Origin: CAXDRM01 sp963991775
Lineage (GTDB): Bacteria > Pseudomonadota > Alphaproteobacteria > Rickettsiales > JABIRX01
Reading direction: 5' to 3'
DNA length: 8,880 nucleotides
NCBI GenBank assembly: GCA_963991775.1
Contig: CAXDRM010000059.1
Span: 1 to 8,880, forward strand
Numbering within the stretch: position 1 is the stretch's first letter; the number at the start of each line of letters is the position of its first letter. The notes below the pieces were generated by a model. It had not been told where the DNA came from. It saw only the letters and a list, made by a program, of their open reading frames with translations, and did no database searches. Shown here one piece after another: positions 1-7,160 of this stretch. The position numbers and the translations under genes were made by a program.

Positions 1-9
1 TTTTAAAAG

Positions 10-426
10 TTAATCTTTGATCAGTAGTGAAATATCTACTTCAAGGTTTACTAATACTAGCACAGCAGCAGAATATGCTTTACGCATATTTTGCTCGAGA
101 GCTATTTTCTCTGCTTGTGTTTCAATATTACGCAATGCTTTTTCTTGTTCGGTAAGATTTGCCTCTGTTGCCCTAGGATTACTTGCATCTATGTGATTCT
201 TGAAATAGTCACTAGAAAAAATTTCGTCAAAATCTTCTTCTAAAAATATTACATCATCTTGTAACTTTCTCTTTGCTAAAATGGTGCTCCTTTTCGACGC
301 ATCAGCAAGATCATCACTACGTTGATATAATCTTAAAATATCCTGACGAGAAGCATATGTTGTTTGTGTATATAAAATTAAAGTTAGTGCAAAAATTGTA
401 GTAATTTTTTTGTATAAATTTTTCAT
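10..426 (-). CDS. Small exported protein made of a TraG-like module (second of a tandem pair)
   Basis: A 138-residue exported protein of unknown function. Residues 1-25 are a clear signal peptide: a basic start (MKNLYKK), a hydrophobic core and a TYA cleavage site before S26, so the product should be periplasmic or secreted. Residues 29-125 align without gaps to TraG residues 538-634 (about 25 of 97 identical by hand) and to residues 29-125 of the neighbouring 140-residue protein (about 38 of 97). The best-conserved core is an S-x-x-F-K-N-x-I motif, then N-L and a predicted helical stretch. It has no cysteines and no membrane segment after the signal. I chose the ATG at 426 because a GAGG site lies six bases upstream; a TTG at 438 would put the start on top of that site. 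It begins 13 bases after the 140-residue gene, so both are surely in one transcript. The TraG relationship is seen in the sequence; a role in modulating TraG or exclusion is inferred. Confidence 0.85.
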   Translation of the reverse strand: MKNLYKKITTIFALTLILYTQTTYASRQDILRLYQRSDDLADASKRSTILAKRKLQDDVIFLEEDFDEIFSSDYFKNHIDASNPRATEANLTEQEKALRNIETQAEKIALEQNMRKAYSAAVLVLVNLEVDISLLIKD

Positions 427-432
427 AATAGA

Positions 433-436
433 CCTC
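433..436 (-). promoter_or_regulatory. Ribosome binding site GAGG deciding the start of the 138-residue gene
   Basis: On the minus strand GAGG lies six bases before the ATG at 426, inside the 13-base gap after the upstream stop codon. It supports the ATG over the in-frame TTG at 438. Confidence 0.55.
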
Positions 437-439
437 AAA

Positions 440-862
440 TTATTTTTTATTTTCTAATATTAATGAAAAATCTACCCCCTTCCCTGTCAAAATCAACAAC
501 GCAGCAGCATGTGCTAATTTTAAGTTATGTTGCTTGGCAAGATCTTCTGCTTTTATATAAATATGTGCCAAATCTTGCTCTTCTTTGATCAAATTTTGTA
601 TTACTACCTTAGGGTTTTTTGGATCAATATTATTTTTAAAATAATCACTGGCAAATATTACCTCTATATCTTTCTCAAGTGCCTTTATATTGTTAAATAA
701 TTGCTCTTTTGCAATAGCAATAAAACCTTTTGTTGTTTTCGCATAAGCAGAGCTACGTTTGAATATTTTCGTGATATCTCTATCAGCAGCATAAGTCACT
801 GGCACTAATGAAATAAAAGATAGAGTAAAAATAGTTAGAATTTTATTATGAAATTTTAGCAT
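440..862 (-). CDS. Small exported protein made of a TraG-like module (first of a tandem pair)
   Basis: A 140-residue exported protein of unknown function and a paralog of the 138-residue protein that follows it. Residues 1-25 are a signal peptide ending in VTYA, with likely cleavage before A26. Residues 29-125 align without a single gap to TraG 538-634, with about 27 of 97 identities by hand. Shared positions include S-A-Y near the start, I-K and E in the middle, the F-K-N-x-I core at residues 75-79, then N-L, E-E and Q-H. The short C-terminal tail (about 15 residues, ending in three charged residues) has no TraG counterpart in this alignment. No cysteines. The ATG at 862 is the only sensible start, but it lacks a good ribosome binding site; the upstream lipoprotein gene stops 40 bases before it, so it probably depends on the same transcript. 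The module may bind whatever this part of TraG binds, or TraG itself; that is inference. Confidence 0.85.
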   Translation of the reverse strand: MLKFHNKILTIFTLSFISLVPVTYAADRDITKIFKRSSAYAKTTKGFIAIAKEQLFNNIKALEKDIEVIFASDYFKNNIDPKNPKVVIQNLIKEEQDLAHIYIKAEDLAKQHNLKLAHAAALLILTGKGVDFSLILENKK

Positions 863-902
863 GATTTATTTTAGATTAATTAAATTATAAATTTATGATC
901 AC

Positions 903-2558
903 TTAGTAAGATTCTATAAAGTAAATAGGTTCTTCTTTCTTAGCTAAAAAGATACTTGGTAAGTGAAATCTAATATTTATCCCCCCATAAGAAGAATGAG
1001 GCATTTTATATGAGATAGTCCCAAAATAAGGATGGTGATCTCTGGCCGCCACCTGACATCTAATTTTCAAATTATACGATGAATAATTATAACGATTATC
1101 TTTGAAATATCGTCGAGCAATCTCTTGAATTTTTCTATTTGGATGCTTAACAACATCATTGATTTCTGCCTCTCCAGGTTCTCCCTTCGCAGTACAACGA
1201 GAATCAAAAGAGCTCATATGATCTATGTTGATTTTTGAATGTTTATCAAATGTAGAAAATCTGACTCTAATATCTTGATCACGCCTAAAAGATCCCTTAA
1301 TTATAGGATGATCTTTGCGCAATAAATCAACTGATAATTTTTCCTGTTGCTGATCAATCTTAAAATTATCTGATAAAGTTAAATAATCGCCTTTCCTATA
1401 CAAATTTAAATTCTCTTTGCCTGGCATAGTCAGTACGTATGTTTTTCCATTCTTATGAAATTTAACAGGTACTTCTTTTGAAAGCAGTTTCTCCAAAACC
1501 TTGTGAGGCTCTTTAATGTATTCTAATGCGGGATCATTATAGTATCTGATAGGCACTATCTTATCATTTACATTCTGCAAAAATTTATGGTGCTCTTTAG
1601 AATGTTTTAATATGTCTTTAACCTTAATTTTACTATCACTAGCCCTACTAAATTCTAAAAGACTCTGATCAATGGGTTTGTTTATTTCTAAGTTCTTTGT
1701 TACTAACTCAGTCGTTCTTAATATATTATTATTAATTGCATACTTCGTATAAAGAATAACCAAATACTTCTGAACATCTATCGGTCCACCCTTATGCATA
1801 TTCCAGGTTTCGTATGCTGTTGTTTCAGCATTTAAATTAACATAATAACCAAAAATTTTGAGCGTCTTGCCAACTAAATCATCTCTCAGCACATAAACAT
1901 AGTTGTCCTCATCTATGTTATGCTTTTCTAAATCTGACTCAATAAAACCATAGTGAGTTAACGCATTATTATGTTTTAACACCAATCTATCATTAATTTT
2001 TTGTGGTATTTCACCTCTACATAATTTATGTAGGGACTTATAAAAATTTATTACTAATTCATTAATTGTTTTGATATCCTCTGCGTTAAAAGTTATATCA
2101 AACTCTTCTCTACTAACATTATAATCATTTTCAGGAATTGCATCTTTCAGAGGAAATGTATCCTCTGTATGAGATGAATAAAAATGTATTTTATTATTGA
2201 TCTTTTTTCCTCCTAAAAAGTAGGCTACTGGATATTGTTCCGGTAAAGAAATATTGCTTTCACAGTCAAAAATTTTGCTACTAGATTGTCCCACCCGGGA
2301 ATTGTTAACATTAGGAATCTTGATAAATAAAGGCAATACTTCTGAGTTCAATTTATATTCAGGATCCTCAGTAGAAGTTGAGATAAGATCAGCATTTTCA
2401 AATAGCTTAAAATCATAAAACTCTGCAAGTGCTTTTTTAGATTTGTGATTAATTGTATTGACCTCATGTTTTTTAACTAACATGTGACAACTAGATAAAG
2501 CTAAAATAAAAGTTATTAATATTCCTATTTTGATCAGCAAAATATTATTAATTCTCAT
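903..2558 (-). CDS. Predicted lipoprotein of unknown family in the post-traG cassette
   Basis: A 551-residue protein I do not recognise. The N-terminus is a lipoprotein signal: a hydrophobic stretch from I6 to L21 followed by the lipobox L-S-S-C with C24 as the likely lipidated cysteine. The rest is hydrophilic with no further membrane segment, so it should be anchored in a membrane and face the periplasm or the surface. Besides C24 there are four cysteines (C99, C180, C455, C501), enough for two disulfides. The middle (about 150-360) reads as mostly helical and charged; the last part (about 410-540) is richer in alternating, strand-like residues. The ATG at 2558 has AAGGG six bases upstream; a TTG two codons earlier would abut that site. 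It heads a likely three-gene operon with the two TraG-module proteins. Its place after traG and its lipidation recall TraT, the F surface-exclusion lipoprotein, but it is over twice as long and I see no sequence likeness. Confidence 0.85.
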   Translation of the reverse strand: MRINNILLIKIGILITFILALSSCHMLVKKHEVNTINHKSKKALAEFYDFKLFENADLISTSTEDPEYKLNSEVLPLFIKIPNVNNSRVGQSSSKIFDCESNISLPEQYPVAYFLGGKKINNKIHFYSSHTEDTFPLKDAIPENDYNVSREEFDITFNAEDIKTINELVINFYKSLHKLCRGEIPQKINDRLVLKHNNALTHYGFIESDLEKHNIDEDNYVYVLRDDLVGKTLKIFGYYVNLNAETTAYETWNMHKGGPIDVQKYLVILYTKYAINNNILRTTELVTKNLEINKPIDQSLLEFSRASDSKIKVKDILKHSKEHHKFLQNVNDKIVPIRYYNDPALEYIKEPHKVLEKLLSKEVPVKFHKNGKTYVLTMPGKENLNLYRKGDYLTLSDNFKIDQQQEKLSVDLLRKDHPIIKGSFRRDQDIRVRFSTFDKHSKINIDHMSSFDSRCTAKGEPGEAEINDVVKHPNRKIQEIARRYFKDNRYNYSSYNLKIRCQVAARDHHPYFGTISYKMPHSSYGGINIRFHLPSIFLAKKEEPIYFIESY

Positions 2559-2564
2559 GTTCAA

Positions 2565-2569
2565 CCCTT
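2565..2569 (-). promoter_or_regulatory. Ribosome binding site AAGGG of the lipoprotein gene
   Basis: AAGGG on the minus strand ends six bases before the ATG at 2558. The spacing is right for that ATG and impossible for the in-frame TTG at 2564, so it fixes the start. Confidence 0.65.
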
Positions 2570-2571
2570 AA

Positions 2572-2600
2572 TTGTATTTTTCCTAACATAGTGTTATAAT
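2572..2600 (+). promoter_or_regulatory. Candidate sigma-70 type promoter for the plus-strand small membrane protein, in a divergent intergenic region
   Basis: TTGTAT at 2572-2577, a 17-base spacer and a consensus TATAAT at 2595-2600 lie just upstream of the plus-strand gene at 2623. The -10 is perfect; the -35 keeps only TTG of the consensus. On the other strand a TATAAC hexamer (2598-2593) overlaps this -10 and could serve the lipoprotein operon, but I find no convincing -35 for it. If both are used, the two promoters would overlap and compete. In an AT-rich genome such matches also occur by chance. Confidence 0.4.
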
Positions 2601-2622
2601 TGGGAAAGGTAAAAAATAAATT

Positions 2623-2931
2623 ATGTCTGAAAAAAATAAAAAAATAGTATTTCACAGTAAATTCACACCATCCATTTACTTGGGTGTATTTTTCCTCCTT
2701 TTCTCTTTCATACCTATATTCATAATTGTTGGTAAAGATGCCTTTATCGCCCTTCCCATCATTGTATTGATTTCGATTGCTAGCGGTGTAGGTTCTTTTT
2801 ATGGTAAAGAAGACTCCAATGCTCTCGAAAATATAAATTTTCGTAAATCCAAAGATAGAAAAGATTTTACTTCTAGTTTGAGCCATCACAAAATAAATAA
2901 TATATATTATAACATCTTCCATAGAAGGTAG
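2623..2931 (+). CDS. Small two-helix membrane protein, opposite in strand to all its neighbours
   Basis: A 102-residue protein of no recognised family. A basic N-terminus (KNKK, K13) is followed by two long hydrophobic segments, about residues 17-37 and 40-61, joined by the tight turn G-K-D, and then a basic hydrophilic tail of about 40 residues. By the positive-inside rule both ends should be cytoplasmic, making an inner-membrane hairpin. It ends one base from the stop of convergent traG and diverges from the lipoprotein gene. A promoter-like TATAAT lies 22 bases upstream of the start; the ribosome binding site is poor (AAGG is 13 bases away). A minus-strand frame also spans this region, but it has no signal or membrane logic and overlaps both neighbours. 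Its place directly after traG and its inner-membrane character resemble TraS, the F entry-exclusion protein, yet no sequence likeness is apparent and the orientation is reversed. Confidence 0.65.
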   Translation: MSEKNKKIVFHSKFTPSIYLGVFFLLFSFIPIFIIVGKDAFIALPIIVLISIASGVGSFYGKEDSNALENINFRKSKDRKDFTSSLSHHKINNIYYNIFHRR

Positions 2932-2932
2932 T

Positions 2933-5746
2933 TTATTTTTTTTCATCATTCTTATAAAAATCTTCTGATAAACTATATACTTTTGTTGAATTTTGTTGTT
3001 GTTCTCGTACACTTGGCGCTATCCCCCGTCTTTCCTGATCTTTCAAACTGTTTATTTGTTTATTTTGTTCAGCTTTATCGGAAATATCTTTATGATTTTT
3101 TGAAATTCTGTCATTCTCATTATTTATGTTAGAGCGTCTTTCGTCTATTTTGCTATCTATATTTTTAGCAAAATGTTCGTTATCTATGGCTTCAATATCT
3201 TGTTTGTCTGCATAAAATGTTTCTATATCTTGTTTGCGTTGTTCATTAGCACCTAAGAGGCCACTTGGGTTAATTAATGCTCCTTGTTTATTAGAGCCAA
3301 AAAGACCCTCAGGATCAATTAAAGATCCTTCTCGATGGGACTTTTGGATATCATCTGGAGTTAAACCCAATAATCTTTCATCTTTGTAATCTAAGATTTT
3401 ATAACTAGCATACTCAATAAATTCCTTACTTCTTGCCAGCTTTTCTAAGCCTTCTATGCTATTATCATGATTGTGATCATTAGCATATTTGAATAATTCC
3501 TGATTTAAATTGTAAACGACATTAAACCCTAAAGATTCAGTTTCTTCTGCTCTTGTACTAAAACTTTGGTAATCACTTAAATGTTTAGTAGCAGATTGCA
3601 TTTGACTTTCAGACTCATTAAAAGACGTACTTAACTCTTCGGTTATAGAATTTCCATTTTCATCAGATATGTTATATACTTGATTTTTTATGGATTCATT
3701 TACAACTGTAGCTGCATCTCTTACTTCAGTATTGTTTGCAATTTCTTCGGCATCATTCAAAATAAATTGACCTCCTATCCTACCACTGGCTTCAGCAGTA
3801 ATTGAAGCACTTGCCGGTAAAAATTTAGGCGTACCTAGGGTTGAAGCGAAAACAAGAGATGTTGCAGATTCTATACTCATTCCGTGTTGCTCAGAAACTC
3901 TTTTTGCTTCATTATGAATAGTAGATAAAGCCAGTTCTTCAGCAGTTAAATTGCTTTCTGCTGTAGAATCAGTACTACCTTCGATTCTATTTTTAAAAAA
4001 ATTACTGTTATATATGTCTTGAAAACCTTGCTCCCAAGATTTTATACTGCTCTCTGTTTTCTCAATTGCCATAGACTTGTTTCGCTCTGCCGCATTACTA
4101 TAAGCATTACTGATATTAAATGACCTACTTACATCAAAACCTACGTTAGAAATGGCACCTTTATTATCAACCACTGTTTTCTCACCATATTGAGTAACTG
4201 TACTTCCATCTGGTCTTTGGAAGGTTTCGCCATAACGGAAATCCGAAAAGGCTACATCATGCTTATTAGCATAGGTAGTATCCATTTGATGATTATTAAT
4301 ATTACTATTACCTAGACTAATATTTCCCGTAGTTTTCTCGAGTGCAGCATCAGAAGCTGCTTGTTGCGGAACTGCCATCATCGAAGTTGCTAAATGACCA
4401 GCTGATGCAATACCCCTCATTAAAATTAAAGATAAATAGGGCACCATCATCGTCACATAACCAGCAGTAGCAGCTACTGAATTGATTATCTCAACCATGC
4501 TGCCTTGGTTTAAAGCATTAATGCCTTCACCTCCTGTCATTGCCATAATTCTAGATTGCTGCATACCAGTAGCAGCACGATGAATTATCGCATACATCGG
4601 ACCCCAACTTTGCAACCACACAAACCCCAAAGTATAATTTTTAAAAATACTAAAACCGTTAGGTAACAAGAAAGCCAAAAAGATAAAAGGAAACATGCCA
4701 TAAAAAATTGCCTCAAATATTACCCTAATAATTGGCAACCAATCTCTGGCCTGCTGACCCATAGCATTGAAAGTATTATTTGTTTGTAACCTGGTTCTAG
4801 CATCTAAATAACTATCACCAAAAGCAGCAGAAGCATTATACATTGAATTAATCGCTACTTGATGATTCATTATTGCTAAAGCGCCCTTAGATTCATTGGT
4901 GTAAAACTCATATGAAGCTGGCAAAAAGCTTAGCATTACTTGTGTTGCTTCATTCTCATAAACCCCTTCATCTCCTTCTGTCACTTTGATATATGCTTCG
5001 TTAACCTTCTCAGCAATAGTCAGTAAAAAATCATCCTGATTATCTGGAGAAAGCATTAAGGTTTTAATTTTCTGATATGCCTCCGCGCAGGTGTAAATAT
5101 TATAAACCTGACTATCCCCTTCTCTCTCAACATAATTCATACTGCGCAAACTACTTAAGGTTTTACCATTAAGCATTTCAAAAAGATCTGAAGATTTAAA
5201 TAATTCATCATAAGTAATTCCCCCAAGAGATAATTCCATCAAAACACAAGTGCCCATAAATTCTTGTAAATTTACTGCAAGTAATTGGTCATACACACTA
5301 AGCTTAGTAATTGAATCCATTAACTCACCACCAAATAAAAAGCCTGATTGGCTATAGCGCATATCATTTGGTAATGAAAAAACCTCTTCTGCCATTTCAG
5401 TAAGATTCTGGCCAAATTGTGAAGTGTAAGAAGCAAATGTTCCCAACATAAAAGGCACATTATCTACTATCCGAGGGACTAGGGGGTTTAAGCGGTCAAT
5501 GATAACCACCGTGGTTTTTGGTACCAATAAAGCATTGGCTGCTATCAAACTGCCAGCAAACCATACAGCAGAATTTTTAAGCGTAGTTACATTAAAAGCA
5601 TAGCTAAAAGTAAGCCACAAACCGCCAAGAGTAGTAGTAATAATAATGGCTTGCTCATAAGCAGAGCCACTTACTATTGCAGCAACTCCATTAAAAAGAT
5701 CTTCTAGAAGGTCCCCGCCTCCAATAGTATAAACTGGATATTGCAT
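2933..5746 (-). CDS. traG: Conjugative transfer protein TraG (mating-pair stabilisation, entry exclusion)
   Basis: TraG of the F-type system, 937 residues, close to the 938 of F. It is an inner-membrane protein whose N-terminal part is needed for pilus assembly and whose C-terminal periplasmic part acts in mating-pair stabilisation and, in F, is the target of TraS entry exclusion. Visible here: the typical start MQYPVYTIGGG; membrane segments near 31-52, 60-77, 338-362, 370-390 and 421-446; conserved stretches R-I-V-D-N-V-P (92-98), Y-S-Q-S-G-F-L-F-G (131-139) and G-F-V-W-L-Q-S-W (374-381). After about residue 450 comes a long hydrophilic region. Residues 538-634 are the module shared with the two small exported proteins; 807-836 is a 15-residue tandem repeat; the end (about 860-905) is highly charged and helical. 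The ATG at 5746 lies one base after the traH stop, with CAGG upstream; a GTG at 5779 is possible but would overlap traH. It ends one base from a convergent gene, with no visible terminator. Confidence 0.95.
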   Translation of the reverse strand: MQYPVYTIGGGDLLEDLFNGVAAIVSGSAYEQAIIITTTLGGLWLTFSYAFNVTTLKNSAVWFAGSLIAANALLVPKTTVVIIDRLNPLVPRIVDNVPFMLGTFASYTSQFGQNLTEMAEEVFSLPNDMRYSQSGFLFGGELMDSITKLSVYDQLLAVNLQEFMGTCVLMELSLGGITYDELFKSSDLFEMLNGKTLSSLRSMNYVEREGDSQVYNIYTCAEAYQKIKTLMLSPDNQDDFLLTIAEKVNEAYIKVTEGDEGVYENEATQVMLSFLPASYEFYTNESKGALAIMNHQVAINSMYNASAAFGDSYLDARTRLQTNNTFNAMGQQARDWLPIIRVIFEAIFYGMFPFIFLAFLLPNGFSIFKNYTLGFVWLQSWGPMYAIIHRAATGMQQSRIMAMTGGEGINALNQGSMVEIINSVAATAGYVTMMVPYLSLILMRGIASAGHLATSMMAVPQQAASDAALEKTTGNISLGNSNINNHQMDTTYANKHDVAFSDFRYGETFQRPDGSTVTQYGEKTVVDNKGAISNVGFDVSRSFNISNAYSNAAERNKSMAIEKTESSIKSWEQGFQDIYNSNFFKNRIEGSTDSTAESNLTAEELALSTIHNEAKRVSEQHGMSIESATSLVFASTLGTPKFLPASASITAEASGRIGGQFILNDAEEIANNTEVRDAATVVNESIKNQVYNISDENGNSITEELSTSFNESESQMQSATKHLSDYQSFSTRAEETESLGFNVVYNLNQELFKYANDHNHDNSIEGLEKLARSKEFIEYASYKILDYKDERLLGLTPDDIQKSHREGSLIDPEGLFGSNKQGALINPSGLLGANEQRKQDIETFYADKQDIEAIDNEHFAKNIDSKIDERRSNINNENDRISKNHKDISDKAEQNKQINSLKDQERRGIAPSVREQQQNSTKVYSLSEDFYKNDEKK
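3239..3328 (-). repeat. In-frame tandem repeat, two 45-base units, inside traG
   Basis: Two adjacent 45-base units (3284-3328 and 3239-3283 in reading order) match at about 31 of 45 bases. They encode GSLIDPEGLFGSNKQ and GALINPSGLLGANEQ, with nine of 15 residues identical. A further short echo, KQDIE, occurs twice just after (residues 838-842 and 848-852). The unit keeps frame, so it looks like an old internal duplication in the variable C-terminal region of TraG. Confidence 0.75.
3845..4135 (-). other. TraG segment duplicated as stand-alone exported proteins
   Basis: This stretch encodes TraG residues 538-634, the start of the C-terminal periplasmic region. The same module forms the whole mature part of the two small proteins at 488-778 and 52-342. 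Both alignments are gapless over 97 residues. The F TraG I remember has a recognisably equivalent segment at the same place, so TraG is the likely source and the small genes the derivatives. Confidence 0.7.
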
Positions 5747-5747
5747 T

Positions 5748-7160
5748 TTACGAGCCTGATTTTTTAAGCAAATGAACACCCTTGCTCAAATCTTTCTTGA
5801 GCTTTGCCTCAATAATATCGATACGTTCAACAACCTGATTATAATAGGCAAATTGTCGATTAATTTTTTGCGCCTTTTGATTAACAATCGCCCTGGTTTT
5901 AGCAATATTATCATCAAATTGTTTTTTCATCTCTGCTGAAAGGCCGCTATTTCCTTTAGCTGCACTTTCTGCTGCAGTAATAGCTCTATCCATAAAATCA
6001 AAGAGCAAACCAACCGCTAAATAGTCTTCAATTTCTTCTAAGCTAAAAATTCCTGAGGCTTTTTGATATGCTAAATTGACATTGATGATTTTATAAATAG
6101 GTAAAGGAGAATTTTGAATAAAAGCCTTTTCCTGTTCAGTTAAAACTGGCCTATTGCCCATTTTTTCCTGAGTGACCTTAGTCATAATATTCTTTATTAA
6201 ATCTTTAACCTCTTTCAAAAAAGTAGTCTTTAAAGTTTTAGTAGTTTCATTTATAGTAAGGCAGTTTGTATCAACACATTCATAAATTTTTATTTCACTA
6301 GGTTTTTCCGCAAGAAATTTACCAAGTTGCTCATCATCGGTAACCAAACCGATATAATGCTGAATATTCTCACCATTGATAATAATAGTTCCTATTAGGG
6401 ACATAACTAATTGTTTATATTCGTCGTCTCCTATGGACTGAGAACTTAAAACATCCCAGGTGATATTGCGATTACCCATACCAGCTGCTTTATCTTCAGC
6501 ATCTGCTCCAGCCACCTGTCCTTTGGCTTTATTAGATGTTTTACAACCTAATCTGGCCCTATTAAAATCGGCAAAAGCACCCTTCTTACTACCAATTTTC
6601 TCACACGTATCAGACTGGTGAGCGCTTAATTTCGCTGATAAAGAATCATTTAGTGAACTAGCAATCTCACAGGAATTAATATTAAACTGATTAATTTTAT
6701 CCATCTTCTCCTGTAGCTCGTGCAAACTTTGCTGGCAAGTCGGGCAAATAGCTTTTAAGCCCATATTAAAACCATACCCCAAAGCATTACTTGCTACAGC
6801 TTTTGCTATGGCCACAAATTGATCTTCATTAATAAAAGAAAAGCTACCCCCAAAAATATCAATTCCTCCACAACCAACTTCAATACGCGGTACCTGAAAA
6901 TTTGCCACCGGCGTATTAATCACTTTGCTACGGGCATAAACCGAACCACCTGTGTAATAACCAGCGCTTTGCCCCTTATAACGCTGCGCACTAGTTGAAT
7001 TGGTTTTAAAACCCATATCATCTAAAAACTTATTCATCTCACCTGCTATATCTGCCTGCGCAGCAGTAAATGGCAATAAAACGGCTAATGCTGTATTTAA
7101 AATCAGAAATTTAATCCTACGCCAGGAGATTTTAGTTTGCGATAGTTCTTTAAAAATCAT
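5748..7160 (-). CDS. traH: Conjugative transfer protein TraH (periplasmic pilus assembly and mating-pair protein)
   Basis: TraH, 470 residues, near the 458 of F. In F-type systems it is exported and works with TraF, TraU, TraW and TrbC in pilus extension and retraction. Seen here: a signal peptide with a long basic N-region (ISWRRIK), a hydrophobic core and the cleavage site AQA before D37; the family stretch G-C-G-G-I-D-I-F-G-G-S-F-S-F-I (96-110); cysteines at 97, 129, 132 (a CPTC pair), 154, 176, 196, 285 and 290, which fit disulfide formation in the periplasm; and a charged helical, probably coiled-coil C-terminus (about 410-466). The ATG overlaps the end of traF by 11 bases, suggesting translational coupling; AGGA sits very close (two bases) to this ATG, so initiation probably relies on ribosomes finishing traF. 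The frame is intact over its whole length. Confidence 0.95.
   Translation of the reverse strand: MIFKELSQTKISWRRIKFLILNTALAVLLPFTAAQADIAGEMNKFLDDMGFKTNSTSAQRYKGQSAGYYTGGSVYARSKVINTPVANFQVPRIEVGCGGIDIFGGSFSFINEDQFVAIAKAVASNALGYGFNMGLKAICPTCQQSLHELQEKMDKINQFNINSCEIASSLNDSLSAKLSAHQSDTCEKIGSKKGAFADFNRARLGCKTSNKAKGQVAGADAEDKAAGMGNRNITWDVLSSQSIGDDEYKQLVMSLIGTIIINGENIQHYIGLVTDDEQLGKFLAEKPSEIKIYECVDTNCLTINETTKTLKTTFLKEVKDLIKNIMTKVTQEKMGNRPVLTEQEKAFIQNSPLPIYKIINVNLAYQKASGIFSLEEIEDYLAVGLLFDFMDRAITAAESAAKGNSGLSAEMKKQFDDNIAKTRAIVNQKAQKINRQFAYYNQVVERIDIIEAKLKKDLSKGVHLLKKSGS

Noticed and set aside
863..902. A possible promoter or terminator in the 40-base gap before the 140-residue gene
   Set aside because: The gap is nearly all A and T, with no convincing hairpin and no paired -35/-10; chance matches are expected at this composition.
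903..2558. Naming the lipoprotein TraT
   Set aside because: TraT is a much shorter lipoprotein; apart from lipidation and position nothing supports homology.
2623..2931. Naming the two-helix protein TraS
   Set aside because: Position and localisation are similar, but the strand is reversed, the protein is shorter than F TraS and no sequence likeness is visible.
2548..3012. A 154-codon open frame on the minus strand, between traG and the lipoprotein gene
   Set aside because: It overlaps the end of traG and the start of the lipoprotein gene, is low in complexity with scattered aromatic residues, and has no signal or membrane pattern. The plus-strand frame in the same place gives a coherent two-helix protein.
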